A stretch of DNA of 64,000 nucleotides from Vesta saturnalis (Eukaryota; Arthropoda; Insecta; Coleoptera; Lampyridae). The notes beneath the pieces are model-generated. The model was not told the origin of the DNA, made no database searches, and saw nothing but the letters and a program-made list of their open reading frames with translations. Each line of letters begins with the position of its first letter. The first letter of the stretch is position 1. Shown piece after piece: positions 61,660 through 64,000 of this stretch. The stretch lies in assembly GCA_036346205.1 (NCBI GenBank), contig JARFJB010000400.1, forward strand, positions 3,542,501 to 3,606,500, read 5' to 3'. The position numbers and the translations under genes were made by a program.

Positions 61660-62244
61660 TAAACTGCCTTGAATCAGAACACCCAATGCATGTCAATTAA
61701 AGATCTTGTCAAATCTAACAGCGTAGTAGTTTTCGGTTATTAATAATGGTAATTGTACAATGAAAACACAATGTGTATATTTACTATGATTTTAACTAAA
61801 TATGTCTAAGATAGCATGGTCGAAGAACTTCTTCTTGTCTTCTTCTTCTTAGTCCTGTTGTTGCTAATTTTTACATGGGGACATTAGTTTTGCCAAATCC
61901 ACCTACATGAATTTTTAGCTTTTACAAATTGTATTTATCTAGGCATTCAGTTTATCATAAAGGAGGAAGCTAATGGAAGTTAACATATTCTAAACATACT
62001 ACTATCTAAAACTAAAAATTTTGTATCTTTAAGGTTTTCCAAAAGTCGACATACGGCAAGAAAGTATCAAACCACCATCGACGTCGAAAAAATTGATGTA
62101 ATTGGACCTTTAATAAATCACTACGAACTAATGCGTATTCACATAAAGTTATTAAAATGTTATTACAAATCCTAGACATAACCATAAAAAATGAGTGCAT
62201 TACGACTGTTTTTAGGCTCCAATGAAGATTAAAGAACTTTTAAG
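61660..62244. other. no gene seen
   Basis: AT-rich sequence between the recombinase relic and a Penelope-like fragment. Confidence 0.4.
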
Positions 62245-62390
62245 GACACTTAAAGATGTTTGAAAAACATTGCCATCTTCCAGAGTGATATCTTATTCTT
62301 ATGGTCAAGTATACATTGGGACCACAAAACGTAGCTTTGATACTAGACGTAAAGAACACGTGAAACTTTTTAGATTAGATTAACCGGAAA
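62245..62390 (+). pseudogene. Penelope-like GIY-YIG fragment
   Basis: YSYGQVYIGTTKRSFDTR followed by RKEHVKLFRLD, a stop, then PEKSTVALT. The YIG, TKR, R...EH and KS.VA blocks match the endonuclease of Penelope-like elements. Only about 45 residues remain. Confidence 0.6.
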
Positions 62391-62466
62391 AATCTACGGT
62401 AGCTTTAACTTAATTAAACGTTGTTAAATTTGTTCTTTGGTATGACTTTGTAAGTTTGTGGGTATT

Positions 62467-62584
62467 CATTTTTAAGGTTGTTTAATAACATTTAATTTAT
62501 TAAAGAGCTAGCTATTCTTTGCTAAAATGAAATCAAATTCCATGGATTTATACATTTATCTAACTGTCATATTAATAGCAGGCT
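62467..62584 (+). repeat. 118-bp direct repeat, copy 2
   Basis: Near-identical to 60005-60122; the two bracket 2344 bp containing the second recombinase. Confidence 0.9.
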
Positions 62585-62617
62585 TATGTTTGCGTTTTCA
62601 TATTTGATAAATTTATT

Positions 62618-62745
62618 TTGCGTGTGTGCGTGTGTGCCTGTATGCGTATGTGCGAGTGTGCGAGTGTGCGTGTGTGTGTGTGCGAATGTGCGCGTGTGTG
62701 CACTTGCGTGTGTGCGTGCATGTGCGCGTGTGTGTATGGATGTAT
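62618..62745. repeat. (TG)n-rich microsatellite
   Basis: Degenerate GTGTGCG repeats. A Cys/Val-rich frame across it is an artefact. Confidence 0.95.
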
Positions 62746-62749
62746 ATTA

Positions 62750-63351
62750 GTAACCACGATAACCCCAGAAAGAAATCATCTACGTATTTTGTATTTTAAG
62801 CTTGTTTTCATTTTGCTTGACGCTGACTAGATTTTGAGAGAAATCCAGCGCTGGAGAAGGAGGTTTATTAGGGGCAGTTTTTGGTTATCAAATATTTCTA
62901 AAACAACTACATATTTCAAAGATATAAAAATACCTACATATAGACCTTAAACGTATCGATTTTTGGATACGACGCGTAATTAAGCGCCAAAAAATTCCTA
63001 AGGTAGAATTTAAGTGTTAGTTCAAATTTTTTCGGTATCTGAATAAGGATTAATTTTATAAGAAATGTGTAAACATATTTTCTAAAGAAAATTATATTTT
63101 ACATAACTTGGTTGTCGAAACTTAACCAAAAGTTGTAAAATGAGCAAATAAGTCGATTTAGCGATAGTGAAAAAAAGGCCGATTGCGTAACCTTCTATAC
63201 CTACATATATACATATGTATATGTAGGTTGGCAGGTAAAAAAAGATTTTGAGTTCATACTGATTAAGCATTTTTATCTAAGTCTCAGAGTACCCTTAGAA
63301 ACCAAAGTGAACTTTTTGAATTTTGTATTGAGAATTAGGCTATTGATTGAC
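62750..63351. other. no gene seen
   Basis: AT-rich. A near-perfect ~30-bp palindrome (ACCTACATATA...TATATGTAGGT) lies at 63199-63228. Confidence 0.4.
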
Positions 63352-63435
63352 CGAGTGAGCATTTATCTTGTATTATATGATCGCTCAAGAATTGCACCAG
63401 CTTTAGCCAAAGGCCGTTTACCGAAAATCCAGATC
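63352..63435 (+). repeat. Dispersed repeat fragment
   Basis: CGAGTGAGCA and GGCCGTTTACCGAAAATCC resemble 30113-30185. Confidence 0.4.
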
Positions 63436-64000
63436 ACAGTGGCGCAGTGGCGCCAGTGAAGTTTATTGCCGATTGTTGAAAATTAGTTTTGGTAAGTGGA
63501 AGGTTCTTGAATTATTCTTTCAGCTACTTAGAATGGTTATAACATTATTTATTCCACAACTTATCTCATCTATTTGGCCCCTCCATAATATAAGGCTCAC
63601 TTTGCACGTGGAAATGATATAGCCTGATAACATACTAAAATCTAATTTAATATGTTCTTCTGTATTTTTTTTGCCGCTTAATTTTCCTTTAGTATTTTCA
63701 ACGGTTTATTTGACTAGTTCGGTAAGGTGGTTTCTTGTGCCCTACGCAATTTTGCGCCCGCCCATGGTACGGGCTACGCAAACTTACGATTTACACCACT
63801 GAAAAATATTAAAACATAAAGATAGTTCTACCTTATCGTTTTCTTTCTGTGCGCTGGAATGCTTTAAAACGTACCTAGTATCAATTGTTTTCATTTATAT
63901 GCATAAAAAGAAATATAAATCCTTTCGTTTTTTTTTAATTCTAACAATAGAAGGGATATTAATAATAATAAAGGAGTAATGCTGCCTCGCATAACATTTA
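63436..64000. other. no gene seen
   Basis: Anonymous AT-rich end of the window. Confidence 0.5.

Noticed and set aside
62618..62830. 70-codon Cys/Val-rich frame
   Set aside because: Encoded by the (TG)n repeat.

Overview
The window looks like a gene-poor, transposon-rich piece of an arthropod (probably insect) nuclear genome. The evidence is strong AT-richness, many microsatellites, short GT-AG introns (about 55-63 bp) inside element genes, and a mix of element families known from insects: Tc1/mariner types, piggyBac, a Mutator-like element, Penelope-like and LINE retroelements, tRNA-derived repeats and a tyrosine-recombinase (Crypton-like) element. I found no host protein-coding gene I can defend. 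All family names come from motif reading only; no database search was run.

Layout. 1-6.4 kb: a decayed transposase tail, (TA)n tracts, a foldback element built of iterated GGCGC motifs, tRNA-like sequences, a hairpin MITE, an AC-rich block and a second MITE. 6.4-9.7 kb: a degraded LINE with a mariner nested in it. 10.4-24.4 kb: the densest nest. A piggyBac-like element appears to have termini at 10459 and 24359, both next to TTAA. Between them lie an intact 3-exon tyrosine recombinase gene (10995-12289), a DD41D-type element (12431-14890), a Mutator-like element with ~600-bp inverted arms (about 14982-19635) split by a second DD41D copy (17246-19208), and the piggyBac transposase, itself split by a third DD41D element (20476-23019, TA duplicated, ~585-bp inverted repeats).

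24.4-46.8 kb is mostly anonymous AT-rich DNA with SINE-like fragments, a 228-bp tandem duplication, a LINE 3' end, a ~0.6-kb 9-bp minisatellite and a pair of ~300-bp direct repeats. 47061-51638 is a ~4.6-kb foldback structure with ~1.49-kb inverted arms and a 1.6-kb centre holding a 94-codon ORF; I cannot assign it to a family. 51.6-62.6 kb holds three Penelope-like endonuclease remnants, a possible pogo-type tail, a fourth DD41D-type element, a second piggyBac pseudogene with an inverted 3'-end copy, a second LINE 3' end, and a decayed second tyrosine recombinase. The last 1.4 kb is anonymous.

The most interesting items are the tyrosine-recombinase family (an apparently intact gene plus a relic, each preceded at a similar distance by a ~100-bp palindrome centred on GCGAAGC), the 4.6-kb foldback element, and the multi-level nest that allows relative dating of insertions.
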